From contig NC_091050.1 in assembly GCF_963966145.1 (NCBI RefSeq), positions 3,906,001-3,970,000 on the forward strand: 64,000 nt of DNA. Direction: 5' to 3'. This DNA comes from Tenebrio molitor. Its lineage: Eukaryota > Arthropoda > Insecta > Coleoptera > Tenebrionidae. Below, in pieces: positions 46,941 to 59,580 of this stretch. Every line of letters begins with the position of its first letter. The stretch's first letter is position 1. The notes below the pieces were generated by a model. The model saw only the letters and a list, made by a program, of their open reading frames with translations, was not told the origin of the DNA and did no database searches. The position numbers and the translations under genes are program-made.

Positions 46941-48990
46941 ACAGTCAACGAGGCCATTATGAATTTTAACTTTAACACAAAAAACATTAAGAGAACATAA
47001 AAAGAATTAATGAATAATAGTGTTACGATCAATAGCATAAACATTACTTTTAATTTTTAAATGAAACTAAAAATTGATTGATTCATATTGATGAAAACAT
47101 AAAATAAAATACTATGTCAATAGTTTTTCATTTTTTGCAAACGATCATTCTAATTCTCTTAAATCAGAATATTTTTAAATCATTTGGAACAGTTCCCTAA
47201 AAAAATGTTTGAGAAATTGTTTGAAATTTACTGTCTACAATATAAATCTTGGAATTTGTTGCTTCAATAGAGGAAGGAGAAATAACCGGCAATTTGAGGA
47301 AGATTTAACATTAAAATTTTATTGGTTTAAGAAGAAGTTAAAAATAAAAATACACGACTATAACAAAATATGAGCTGTTAAACCCAATATCACGTGTAAT
47401 TTAAAAAATAATTCCCAGCATATGCATGCACTTTTAACAATTGGGATAAGTAAGCCCGGGCTTCAGAAAGACTGCTAAATGCATATCATACCTAAAAAAG
47501 AAATACTACGTCCAAGATTGTTTTTGGACTCAATGAAACAAAAACAACATTCTCTGGAGAATAAAACTAAAAATTCATGTGATTCTCTTACACGTGAATT
47601 TCTTTCTTGAATCATTGGTTGCATACCTAACATATACATCTAGTTTGTATAAGTTTTTTCAAATGTAGTCAATTTCATTCGATTTTATTTTTTGCGAATC
47701 AAGCGAAAATTGTCAACAAAACAAAATTTTGTAATTTGTTTGATTACTGAAATATTAATACAACAATTGTAAACTATATCCCTCGTGTGAGAACACACCA
47801 ATTTGTCAAATAACTTTAGGAATATTCTAGTCCCCAAATAAAAATGTGGCCAAAGATTATGAGCTAAATTAACGAAGAAACCCCCAACACCTTGCTTTCC
47901 TTTTTCTAAAGTGTTTACTCAGGAACCTGATGGTGTCACTTACGTAGTGTTACCACCTCGAGTACCTATTATTGAATTCACCACTGATATTGTTCTAGCA
48001 CTTTCTAAACTTTCTGCGTAAAACTCGTCTGTTACTGACAGAATTTTACCAAAAATAATGTAAACATGCGTTGCAAAAAATTATGTAGGTAACTTGTGTA
48101 TAAATCAATTTTTTACGCGATTACAACACTTGCGACCCTCGTGTGTGTAAACTGCCCTCTTGTGAAAAAAGTAATGCTTTATACATGCTGTAAATAGCTA
48201 TAATTTTATAATATGAAAAAATGACCACTTTAGACGCATAATATTGATTAATGTGCAACTACTTTTTAATGGTGGGCCAAAAATGAATTTATTTATGAAG
48301 AAAGGACAATTGAGAGTGAATACGAAGAAGAATTTTGCAAAACGACACATTTATATTTAATGGTGTGTATTTCAAAAACCGCGTATTTCCGAAAATAGTG
48401 TGTTATCACTTATCAGAGACCTCCAGATATGAAATTTTCATAAAAATCCTGCTCTTGCGGCAGAAGCACCTTGTTTGTGACCATAATTATAATGTTATAC
48501 ACTTTAATAAAGACGTTTCCTATTTCTTTATTTTTACGTCCGCATTCAGGTTTAAAAAAAAAAATAGATATCAAAATGCAGGACGTGAAGAGCAAAAGAA
48601 TATGTATAAAATATTTATGTAATTGCTGATGTTAACATGTACTTCCATTTTATACAAGAATTTACTCGATTGTTAAAAAAAATAACTATAGAAATTAACC
48701 AAAAAGTAGACATCACAGTGTACGAGAAATTTAGTCACTGTGTCAGGATTACCCTAAATGGTGTGTTACCAGTATCATGTTAATTGAGTTTCTATGCAAC
48801 AAATCTGTGCTGACACACTTCTTTCATTGGAACTAATCCCACTTCTTATATTATCCTGCTAGTTCCCATGTCCTTCCGTTCTTAATTCTAATCGCTCTCC
48901 CTGCTTTATGACGTAGTAAAACGACGCATCTCGTTCCCTAATGACGAGCATTTTGGGGGTGCAAGACCGAGATGACGGATGGATGAGCTG
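46941..48990. other. AT-rich DNA, nothing recognised
   Basis: Strongly AT-rich sequence. The only ORFs (48335-48622 plus, 48413-48595 minus) are low-complexity by-products. No inverted-repeat element was noticed. Confidence 0.5.
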
Positions 48991-48999
48991 ACACGGGGT

Positions 49000-50110
49000 T
49001 AATTTGAAACAGGAACCAGATAAATGTAGTTAATATAATAAAACCTCTCTCCCTCGTCTCTCACTTCTGAATAATTCGGTACTTTGTCAAAGATGTGCTC
49101 GCCGGGGCGATAATAACGCGGTGTCGATCGGTCGGTCGCGTTAGTGGCTGGAGAGGCGACTTTGGCGCAGATGTAACTTGCATTTATCATTATTAGGTCT
49201 GGGAGTAGGGTGAACGATCATATTTTTTACTTTGCATTGACAGGGGGGCAGTCCTTAAGACGCCGCGGGTCGGCGGCGCCTTGGTAAAAACCAATGGCAT
49301 GCGTTTGGGGGAAGGCTAAAATTAATAATCAACAAAAAACAAAATCAAATCGGAGTAGGAGAAGGTGTGAGCGCGTGTTCTCCGGGAGATGAGTGAACAT
49401 CCATCACTGAAGACTTCCAGCATTTATTCCTCGCGATGATGGAAGTGAAGCTTCTACAACATCCCTGATAAGAGACGGCAAAAAAGTCGGGCTGGATGTC
49501 TCGAGATACTTTATGTATAAAAGAAACGCGCAGACGAGGAATCTCCTCAGATCGCGCAAAAGCTTCACATTTATAACTAACCTCATCCATCTTCTTCTGC
49601 TGGGGGGAACTCAAATGCAGCTCAATTTGTCAGAAAATCTAATGCTTCAGTTTCTTCCATCTCTAGCGATGGCAATGCCAATGAAGGAGAATCGAAGTGT
49701 GTGCCCGTTCTTGAAATGCATGCCCTGAACGATACGTCTCCTCTCAACGATACTCGAAATTTCAATAAATTTCATTCAGACATTTTATTTGTCGTTTAGT
49801 CGAATAGTATCAATTTTTTTGTCGATCCGGAGAGACGCGTCGGTAATTAGGGTGGAAAGACCGAGGCTGGGGACATCAAACATCCACCAGCCCCCAAGTG
49901 TCGGGTGATATTGCCGAGTCTCCACATTGCACCGATATATTTTATAAGCGATGTTCGGCGTGTAACATCAGCCGCTATTTGTACTGCTGGATCGAGACAA
50001 GCGCCATAAATTAGGAGATATCTAATAAAGTCGCACGGATTTATCGGCCCGTTGCTCAGATAAATTCCAATCGCCCTCTCTATGCAAATGCCTTTATTGC
50101 AATCATGACG
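49000..50110. promoter_or_regulatory. Extended GC-richer block, candidate regulatory element
   Basis: About 1.1 kb of GC-richer DNA including CGCCGCGGGTCGGCGGCGCC near 49262 (self-complementary) and TCGGTCGGTCGCG near 49128. Overlapping short ORFs occur on both strands, none with domains. The composition and lack of coding signal suit conserved non-coding DNA. Confidence 0.3.
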
Positions 50111-50331
50111 GCTACACTCATATACCAAGCAAAGTAAATACAGTTTTTCAGGGGCCCTTTATTTGTTTTTTAACTATCTCTACAAATGAAGATGTAATTT
50201 TGAGTAATTTAACAACCATTAAAAAAAATTAGCAGCATAATCAATTATGCGTTAAAAGCTCAATTTGTAGATTTCACTAAACCTTTTTGTTTGTTACTAA
50301 TAAAATTACAACTACATTTATATAAATAATA

Positions 50332-50740
50332 TATACAGGGTGTATCTAAAATGTGTGAGTTAATTTTAACATGGAGCAGAGCTTGTTAAACGAAACGTTT
50401 TTTCTATTTGATTTTTTTTTTCGAAAAAGCGTTACAAATTGATTTAAAATTTGGAAATGTATACTCGCCTATTGGTAAGGACGAAAATTTTCTGTTGTAT
50501 TAGAAACGGGGCCTTGTTAAAAAGGTTACATTGTTATAGAAAAAATGAAATGTAATCAAAATCATAATTCTCATGATTACAAAAAAAAATAGAGGCTAGT
50601 TAATCACAAAAAACGACTCGTTTGGTAAACATTGGGAGGCAAAACATCTTGGAAAACTTTTGCGAATTTTGCAAAATGTCAGAGAAAAATTTCATAAATT
50701 GACGAATTCTTCCACTGGTTAAAATTAACACTTACGACCA
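50332..50740. repeat. MITE-like element of about 400 bp
   Basis: The left end TACAGGGTGTATCT, followed by GTGAGTTAATTTTAAC, is mirrored at the right by GTTAAAATTAACAC near 50717-50731. The interior is AT-rich and non-coding. The outer bases of the right end are poorly conserved. Confidence 0.45.
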
Positions 50741-50989
50741 AGATATTCCAAACATATTCGTAATTGTGTTCCTCCGTAGGTATTACGTATACATACTTTC
50801 ATGCTTTGTTTCTTCTTTTTGAATTTTTGCTTTTTTTAGGGAACAATGTCAGAAAATGTAGTGACAAGAGTAAGTACATTATGTTATATGAATATTAGAT
50901 TGTTACAACCTTACTTACAATATCTCTGTATATTATTATTTTAAAATATTCATTGGTGCAATATGTTAGCATCCTTTCGTTTCCAGATA

Positions 50990-51300
50990 TTGGATGATTA
51001 TCCTGAGACCGAATGAGATGTGGATGTTAGCTAAGCGAGCAATATGAGCGAGAGGTCTTTTGACATGCTAATAATATCCTTGTCCGATTGGTACGGGGGG
51101 TTCTCCGGGGTGCGGCCGTTCCTAATCAAGCCTGCAATGAGACGTTCCCCATGAATATTTACCAGCTAATTCAGTATTGCTTCGAGATAATGACGGTGTC
51201 TGATCAGCATCGCAGGATCGGTCTGCAATCTAAAGCTGATTATGCCGCCCCCGCGTCGCCAAATCCGGCCACTGGTGTGAGCGTCCTACCATGGGGTTTT
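50990..51300. promoter_or_regulatory. GC-richer block, candidate regulatory element
   Basis: Composition jumps from AT-rich DNA to balanced or GC-rich for about 310 bp and falls back at once. TATTGGATGATTATCC near 50990 and CTAATTCAG near 51167 resemble homeodomain sites. The 71-codon ORF inside has no known domain. Confidence 0.3.
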
Positions 51301-53195
51301 TAAAACATCGTTTATATGTATATAGGATAATATGTACAGGAAAATATGTTTAAGAAGAATATAACGCTACACCTACTACTACCAATACCTACTGACTAGT
51401 AAAATAATCCTATCCCTGAAAAATGTAGGTACTGCTATTATTGCGAATTGTGTTATACGTTATACTGGATCTAAATTATGCAGGTAGTTGTTAAATCACA
51501 TTTGTTTAACTCTTAATACCGTGTGATCAACAATTATTTAGATCAAAGAAGGCTTCGAGATTTTGGACGTATTTCTTCAGATGCTCTGGAATGCATGGAA
51601 GTATTACTGGTTGCATATACCCGTTTCAATTTAAATTTGGAAATTTTTGCCGAAACTCGGTTAAACAGGCAACAACGCTGTATGCCCATTTTCCGTTATT
51701 GAAAACATTATTACGAAAATAATATGAATATTTTATGTTCTGAAGTAAAAACCGTTGTTTGACACTGTCAAAGTCACAGCCGCCCCTGATCTAAGTATGT
51801 AATTGGTATGGCAGTAATACATAAATTTAATAAATGTAATTGAAAATTGGTTTATTAGAAATTCTTGCAAAGCCATATTTTAGTTTTTAAAACACTAACT
51901 AGATAGAACAAATTATAGTAGTTTATTTAACGAACGATTTGAATACAACTTTTTTTTTTCTTCGACGAGCCCCTTAAAGGCTCCAAATCGCTTAAAATCT
52001 TTAAAATTAGCTTCGTTTCGTTTTGACAAGTGGTGACATTTATCAAAATCCGTTCACACAGGAGAAAATTCTCAAATTCTGACAGTGTCGTATATTTTGT
52101 GAAAAACAGGCAATAGCGTAACACGTCAAATTAAACCAAAGTACCCGGCGGAGGGGTTCTGCAGCTGACTGTTACGGATTAATTGTGAGGCATAACTGCA
52201 GAAGATTAATCAATGGTCACCTCGTCGTAATTCCTGCTATGGTCGTGCACTAAACAAGCTGCAGGCAGACTTATATTGCCGCTATTAATTTGGAGGCGAG
52301 GGACCAGCTCAGCACTCATACCTTATGTCTCTAACTGTATCACCGTGAAATAAATAGCGCACAATGCATTAATTACAGCAACGCAACGTGGTGTGAGGGT
52401 CCGTTCGTCCATCCTTGTGTATGTATGAGCTATACTGGGGTAGATGCGAACGCCATATATTACGCTCAGCGGACGTGCAGAGTATTAAAAACGAGGCACG
52501 TTCTGGTTTGGACTAGAGATGACCGGACGCGATTCTACGATACCACCCCCTGGACTTGCCTTGAAAGATATCTGGAAATGTTATTGTTCCATTAATATCA
52601 TGGTTGCACAAAGACAAAATAGCGTTTTTCGTCACAACTAGATTAATCCCAAACCAGTAGTTAAACTACATAGTATCTACCATTTTGTTTCAGGAAAAAT
52701 ATTTTTCCCAAAATTGAAATTTTCCTCTCATAAATGGAAGATATTTTTAAATACCAACATATGTTAACTTTTAGTAGATATATTTACTATTTATTATTTA
52801 TTTTACTCATATCATTGAAATTATACACTCGGAAAAAGTTTATTTTGTAAAGTTTAGATCGTGTTAGAGAATTGCAGCGTCATAAATTTCAGTAATCTAA
52901 AATTGAAATCTGTATTAATGATTACTTTCATCTCCTTCCACCGCTTTGTCTTTATTTGTAATATTATGCTATGTGGTGGCCATTAGTTCAGCAGTATAGC
53001 AATTTTTCCTGGGACAGAGGATGCTACGGAAATATTACAATACACCCTTATTTATTTCGCAGTAGGGCATCACCGTTGCATTTATGTACACGCATAAACT
53101 AGTGCTTTTTTTTCTTATAAAAGATCAGTACATATATCACTATAGAATTAATAAATAGTCCATGAAACAAATATATACTCGTTTTGTACATTGCA
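51301..53195. other. Mixed non-coding DNA with a GC-richer patch at 52.14-52.56 kb
   Basis: Mostly AT-rich. The patch at 52140-52560 is GC-richer, with no coding signal, and may be another candidate regulatory block. The 65-codon minus ORF at 51927-52124 shows nothing. Confidence 0.35.
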
Positions 53196-53373
53196 GAGTC
53201 GATTGTGAACGCACCACGGACTACAGATCATGGATCAGCTGTTTAAATCTAACCTCACTTTTTGCGATGTAAACAACATAAATGTTTTTACTTTGCAGAC
53301 AGACGAGTTGGTACGTTCACAGTCGACTCTTCTACGCCAGCTTTGAGGAAACATTTAAATGAACACCCGATAG
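53196..53373. repeat. MITE family A, copy 2 (left end eroded)
   Basis: Shares GATTGTGAACGCACCACGG and the right-end ATTTAAATGAACACCCGATAG with copies at 34356-34533 and 61911-62073. The left terminal repeat is missing up to about 20-30 bp. Non-coding. Confidence 0.6.
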
Positions 53374-53425
53374 TTTAATTGCAACAACTGTCACTGTTAC
53401 TTTTTCCACAAGTTTTAAAAATAGT

Positions 53426-53734
53426 TTTTTTGCATATCGTAATGAAACAAAAAATGGTAATGAAAGTAGCACTTTTTTAAACGAAAAATCGTAGTGAAAG
53501 TTGTATTTTTTTGCATCATTTTATTCCATCTCCTTGGAGATGATTGTCAAAGTATACCTACTTTTTTTTCATAAATTCTTTTAGGCCAAATTTCTCTACT
53601 TACAACGATATGCAAAAAAATAGCGTGTACAATACGTTATGAAAGTCTCTTTTTTCACTCATTTGCTTGATCAAACAGAAAATTCACGAAAAAAAGTATG
53701 ACTTTCATAACCATCTAGTTGTACAAATAACTAT
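53426..53734 (+). repeat. Dispersed repeat D, copy 1
   Basis: About 310 bp match 59581-59919 in the same orientation, including CCATCTCCTTGGAGATGATT near 53527 and AGTTGTACAAATAACTAT at the end. ACTTTCATAACC near the right end is an approximate inverse of the left-end ATCGTAATGAAA, which suggests a MITE origin. Confidence 0.6.
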
Positions 53735-55300
53735 AACATGATACAGCTACATTTAACGATAGAAAACTTTAGAACTTTGCCCTACTATAATTTAAAAAAT
53801 TCTCTTGTAAGCAAACAATGAACTTATGTTTGAGACGGTTTCGTTCTGCTGTTACTGAAGAAAATATACAGTGTGATTGAAAACGAATGAGGACAATTTG
53901 AATCTGGCGCCTAGTGAATAATTTGTCATGTTGGTAACAAGTATTGACAGCAAAAATAAAGCTTGATATGATCATGGGCGTATCTACTGGGGAATTACAA
54001 ATTGGTGACAATTCACAAACGAAATCAAAACAATGGGTTTGACCCTTGTTTGACGGAAACCTATGGATAAATCTTGACAGCGATGCTGTTCTGAACCAAA
54101 ACTGCCACACACAAAACATGAAACGCACTATAATTTATGGCGCCAAATTCAACTTGTCCTCATCCTTTTCCAATCACACTGTACGTGTTGTTCGAAGAAT
54201 GATAGAAAATGATAAGATGATGATTCATAATACACCTCTAAAGTAATTCACAACATCATAATAAATATTAACATTTGAACGAGAGTCTAAAAGACAATCG
54301 TTATAATGTGATTCCCACAGATCATAATCTACGGACCTAATGCCTTGGAACAGGAAGGTTTGGAAGTATTCCCTGGTAGTACCACCAAGACCCTAATCCA
54401 GTCAAAATAGAGTAACCTAAAGTACCTTATTAGTATGACCAACAGGTCGATTGCAGAAGCTTTCTAGAATGAATTGCAGTTACAATTTGATTATTTGTTT
54501 AAAAAACTTAATTAAAGTGCCGTAAACCGATAATTCTAAAATACATAACTTTCATGGAGGGAATCAAATGAGTGGTTTGTGCTTTTGAAGCCCCTTCAAG
54601 TCGCTGAAAGCTGTTTTTTGTTTCTGAAGCAAGTTAGTCGAACAGGTTCTATCAAATGCATAAATATATTGAATGAAGGGTAAATATAAAATACAATGGT
54701 TTAATTATCTTGCAAAAACTTTCGGTGCAGCTTACGTATAATTAAATTTTTCGAAGAGTAGGTAATGGTCGTACTTGTGCGTTTTTGTTATATTATTTTG
54801 TTAATTTTATGATAAACGTAAGTTGAATTATTATGATGTTCTTAAATCGACGTATTTTGTACATTTGATATATCTGAATGCAATATAAAATAAAGAAGAG
54901 ACTTGTTGACTTGTATTCTTATATAATAAAATATAATTCACAATTAACAAAACAAGAGATGAGAAAACAACATTTCTGAAAACATAAGGCGTAACTTAAT
55001 ATACTGTGACTTGACAATGCTAAAATTTAGGTGAATTTTATTTAAACTTATTTATTTTTATTCGATAACACAAAATATTCATTACAGGATTTTGTTTTCG
55101 AAATTATGACGAATAACCGATGTGAGTATGACTGAAACTAAGCCGCACGTTTTCAGAAGTTTTATTTTCCATAGCAGTTCCGTAAACATATTTAAAGAGA
55201 TACAGGACTATTCAGGATTATTTACAAGATTCACAAACTACTTTTTCAAAGATATGCGTTTATTTGAATTTTTTATTTTTTATTTTTTTTTAAATTAAAG
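53735..55300. other. AT-rich DNA, nothing recognised
   Basis: AT-rich. The overlapping ORFs at 53769-54128 (minus, 119 codons) and 54046-54246 (plus) have no family features or splice context and are not called. Confidence 0.45.
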
Positions 55301-55309
55301 ATAATGTTT

Positions 55310-55860
55310 TTATTTGCACAGAACAATAATGGTGGATGCGCTGGGTGCAGTTTCGACAGAGGCAGCCGGGCGCCTTCGAGGGGTCAAACTTGGATGATTT
55401 GTAGCCCGCAGAGCGCAGTACGGCCGCGCAGAGAAATGGACTGTCCACTTTGGACAGCTACGGCGTCTTTCCCCGCGGCCCGGAATATTGACGAGTGTTC
55501 CGGAGCTACCGGACCACCGGAACCCCTCATCCCGGAATTTATATGATGTTCTCCCAGCGCCCAGTATTGGTCGACGTCGGCATCCAATAACCGGCGCCAT
55601 TCCTGTCAAACTGAAAGAAACCGCACCGATAAAACATGACATTCCGAAATGGACAGCCGGAATCCATAACTCACCCCGCCGGTTTCATATTGCCGGGCAA
55701 TCGAGCATTTCTTCATTTCTAACTTAAGATACTCCCTTGGTACTATTGGGAATTTGATTTTTCTTTGCTTAGTGATTCTTTTGCTCAGGCCGGGCCCTTT
55801 CAGGAAGAGATGATCTGAATTATGCATCCAAAGCCCATCACAATGAGATTTCCCCTACGG
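55310..55860. promoter_or_regulatory. GC/CpG-rich block, candidate regulatory element
   Basis: A 550-bp GC- and CpG-rich island in AT-rich DNA, with open frames on both strands at once (a consequence of few A/T stop codons). None resembles a known protein. It could be an enhancer, a CpG-rich promoter, or an exon of an unrecognised gene. Confidence 0.3.
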
Positions 55861-56099
55861 TATAGCCTCGTTAAATGTTAACGTCGATTGTAAAACTCGC
55901 CAGTTATAAATCTTCCGACCTAAATTATATTTGTCCGGAAACTTGTTTTATGTTTTTCCATTTCCCATAAAGTGGATCAGTTCATAATTAATGAAGACAT
56001 CGACGAATAAAACTCACTTTTAGATTTCTTACCGCGTACAAATTCTGCTCCAGATCTTTTTTCTTTTCTCTCTCAAAAACAGTAAATCCACTTCATTAC

Positions 56100-56420
56100 A
56101 AATTCTTTCAATAAACTAATCATTCATGCCATTAAGTAAATTTTTAATGAATGTACATGATTCCTGTCGGCTACCCTAATAGTCAATTATGCATAGATAA
56201 TGGCTCTGCTTATACATAAACATAAGCATCGTAGCGGGCATAAAGCAAATGACATGAATTAAGCATTATATCAATTTTGTGCCTGACGGCCCAGATAAAG
56301 TGACAGAAGGTCAAATGACATTGCCGGAGACAGCGAAGGGAAATCTACCCCTATATCAACACAAGCGGGGATAATTTTAGTGTTAGGTTGCAACTGAGAC
56401 TCAACAATACTCCTCAGCTA
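56100..56420. promoter_or_regulatory. Candidate regulatory block with clustered homeodomain-like sites
   Basis: No ORF. AATTATGCATAGATAATGG near 56192 and ATGAATTAAGCATTATATC near 56254 give several TAAT/ATTA and ATGCAT motifs close together, followed by CAGATAAAGTGACAG near 56290. This density resembles insect enhancers, but motif counts in AT-rich DNA are weak evidence. Confidence 0.25.
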
Positions 56421-57789
56421 ATGCGTATTCATTAATTCTTACTTCAGGTGAAGTAATTATTAAATAACTTTAAGTCGATGCGTAGTAATAAATAAAATTT
56501 TCTCTCTAGATTTCGAACTATTGATCTCCGTTTTGTTTGGGAAAGCTGGAGATCTCGAGAAGACTCAAAAGTTGCCACATCAATCCATATAATATCTCAT
56601 TGAAACTTATTTTCAATGCGTTCTAAAAATTCCAAAACTGTCAAAGTTTTTCAATCTTGGAAATAATAACTCGTGAAACTTCGAGGACATTTAAATTCAA
56701 AAGTTCTATAAAACCGTTTTATTTTCCAATATTAAAGCCTGCATGTAGCACGATGCCATATCAATAAAGTTCTGCGGAACAAGAATCCAACGAATTTACA
56801 ACTCGGAAATAAATTTGATAGGATGTTTACAAAATCAATTAACGTGAGCTGTAAAATATGCATGATTCGTAGCTATTACCATGACGTTTTGATTTGAAAT
56901 TTTTGAATAACAACATTACGAATGAATTGATGCAATCACAGATTGATGGCCGAATGAAATTGGAAAAGTTTCACGTTTATGGAGTGATTTGAAATCAAAT
57001 TGCTATTACACCGTGCAACATGCAGACATGTAATCATAACATAGTGTTTACTTATTGATATCTACAGAATAGCGTGACCGGAAACGAAAACTTGACGTCA
57101 AACAACCATATTGACAGATGTCACGCTAAGCCAGTACCACCCCGGTTATGCTTTTCATTCCAAACAATTACCAGACACGAGCTGAATTATTTCATAACAA
57201 TACGACTTTTTTTATACCCGTTTGATCGATGTTAGACGGCGCTTGATCGCTTGAAACGGAAGAGAATTAGCACTAATAATTAACGAAGCCAAGCTCTGTG
57301 CTACGACAGAGAGCGATGTACTTCCTCAACTTTGTTGTATTATTAAAGTGTCGTTTATAGAGTCTGGTAGCGTAGATGATATGTATATGGCATGAATTCC
57401 CTCTGCGCTGCTACATGTGATATACTCTAAGGGGTTGCCCCCTCATGTGAGTCCATGATACAGTTAACGAGTAGCAGAGATTCTACTACAAGTGAAGTGT
57501 TTTCACACTAAATACATAATTACTTTATTTATTAACAAAAAATAATCAGAAGTTTAAACATTTAGTTTTTTTGAAAATCACTCATTCAATAATGAGCAAT
57601 TAGATAATGTGATGTAATGATAGCTCCCAAACCCCAGTCCGGATTGACTACTGGTCATCCACCATGCTTTTACTGTTACTCAAACAATATTTATTGTTAC
57701 TGTCAATTATAGTGTGTATTGTGATGTTGAGGTACACTCCTCAAAAAAACGTGGAGATCGTCAAAATTTGCTTCTTATGTATATTACAT
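56421..57789. other. Non-coding DNA, no distinct element seen
   Basis: AT-rich to balanced sequence with no ORF of interest until the repeat fragment and minisatellite at 57.8 kb. Confidence 0.4.
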
Positions 57790-57866
57790 ACAAAGTGTCC
57801 CCCCAAAAAAAAGACAAGTCCATAACTTATCGGAAGATTCTAATTACTTATCTATACACCAAATCA
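57790..57866 (+). repeat. Transposon-end fragment shared with 15.13 kb
   Basis: GTGTCCCCCCAAAAAAAAG through TCTATACACCAAATC matches 15127-15213 with small indels. It abuts the minisatellite directly, so the array begins at or inside this repeat. Confidence 0.5.
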
Positions 57867-58161
57867 ACCCGTACCCGGACTCGACCCCGATGCTGGTCCG
57901 GAGTCGACTAGGAACGTCCCGGAGTCGACTCGGAGTCGACCCGGAGTCGATCCGGAGTCGACTTGGAACCGACCCGAAGCGACCCGGAGTTGACCCATAC
58001 CCGGAGCCCACCCGGAATCGTTCCGGAGTCGACTCGGAGCCGACCCGGAACGTCTCGGAGTCAACCCGGAGTCGACTCGGAGCCGACCCGGAGTCGATCC
58101 GGAGTAGACCCGAAGTTGACCCGCACCCGGAACCGACCCGGAATGTGCCGGAGTCGACTCG
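57867..58161 (+). repeat. 11-bp GC-rich minisatellite
   Basis: About 26 imperfect copies of the 11-bp unit CGGAGTCGACC, with occasional 10- and 6-bp units. A block starting CCGGAGTCGATCCGGAGT at 57941 recurs at 58088, giving a higher-order period near 147 bp. The array is very rich in G+C and CpG in an AT-rich genome. Since 11 is not a multiple of 3, the overlapping Pro/Asp/Arg/Ser ORFs on both strands are artefacts of the repeat. Confidence 0.9.
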
Positions 58162-58439
58162 CAGGGAATTTATTTATTGTGGAAAGTAAATGTTAAGTTA
58201 TGTTATGATAAGTTACATCATCTACCCCCCCCTCACAGCCCCCATTGGTCAACCGTTCTCGCCGACACCACACCATCCAGAGAACGCCAACCGACGCCTA
58301 CATTTACAAGCATTTACAAGAAATTTTGCTTTCGCAGGGACTCAACTCCTCTAACCTCTCTCCTAGATACACTGCTTACTTTTTGTGACTTGTATTTAGT
58401 TAGTTTGCTAGAAATAAACACCGATTATATTGAACCCCA
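58162..58439. other. Flank of minisatellite
   Basis: No gene seen. A C-rich run ACCCCCCCCTC lies near 58222. The plus-strand ORF 58177-58668 crosses into a repeat fragment and has no domain. Confidence 0.45.
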
Positions 58440-58560
58440 CATGCTTATTTTTACGGCCGTGGTCAAGGCAACGGCTGCGAAATTGAATTTCACAGTTTGT
58501 TCACTGTACGTGAAGTGCTCATTTCGCGTACGGTTGCACGCAAAAATATTTTTTCCACAA
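58440..58560. repeat. Inverted copy of the 39.94-kb repeat end
   Basis: GAAGTGCTCATTTCGCGTAC followed by GGTTGCACGCAAAAATATT is the reverse complement, with few changes, of the left arm of the element at 39940-40226. Confidence 0.5.
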
Positions 58561-59580
58561 CTTTTTCGACAGTTTAGGATATTGAATTGTAATCTGTCCG
58601 ATAGTTTAAAAAATCTTCGAAATTTGTTCCAAAAATGGTTTGAATATTTTCATCGGAACAAAAGTTAACAGGGGGTATAAGTTTTACCATGCAATTCCCT
58701 ATGGCAACAGTTAGAAGAAACGCACTGTATATGTCGCTTTAAATAATTCCAAAGTAATGAAAGGCATTAGGTTGCAATTATTAAGTTTTAAAAATATACG
58801 ATAATGGAAGGTATACTGAAGTTTTGGAAAAGTTGATATGCATGCTTTTAGAATAAGTTTGTTTGATAATGTTGACGCTGCAGGACTAAACAAAAGAAAC
58901 AAATGTGTGATAAAATATCTATTAGGATATTAGGATCCGTTTCTACAATAACAGGCTTCTATTAAAAAAGAATAGTGCAATGAATTAACACATAAGATGA
59001 GCAAAACCTAGACAAAACATCATAAAGTACACATTAATGAACACACAGACAACAACAAACAAATTAAGGAAATATTGAGGATCTTATTATGTGATTTTTG
59101 TTTTACTCCACTTTCCAAAGAGAAGTTAATTAAAGTAATTTCTTCCAGAAATTACTTCACATTGGTTTTCTCTACGTTTTTACTTTAATTTAGAAAAATG
59201 TATTTTATATTAGGTATTTACTGATAAGATTTCTACAGTGTTTTTTTCGTAAAAACCAAATTGGATTCTTTTAGTCTGCCAAATTTTTATAATCTTAAAG
59301 CTACTTAGCTGTAGTTCAATAGAACTAATAGAAGTTTTAATGTAAAATGTGATTCATATTCATTACTATTAATAGTTACAAGATGCTTGCAGTTTTTCCC
59401 CATATTTTTCTTTTTATATTAAAAATAGACGTTGAGAAGTCTTTTGTACACAGAGATCAATAAAAAACCTGATCGCAGCTGCCCATGCATTTTTCTGCGT
59501 ATCTTTAATGACAAATATTTCACGTTATCATTTAGTTATTCTTTTTCTTAAAAAATAATAATAATCGAACATGAATAATA
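58561..59580. other. AT-rich DNA, nothing recognised
   Basis: AT-rich sequence without ORFs of interest (a 63-codon minus ORF at 58711-58902 has no features). Confidence 0.5.

Noticed and set aside
57864..58196. Pro/Asp/Arg/Thr-rich ORFs on both strands
   Set aside because: Direct product of the 11-bp minisatellite; the same peptide motifs appear in several frames.
58177..58668. 163-codon plus-strand ORF
   Set aside because: It runs through a C-rich flank and a dispersed repeat arm, with no domain or conserved motif.
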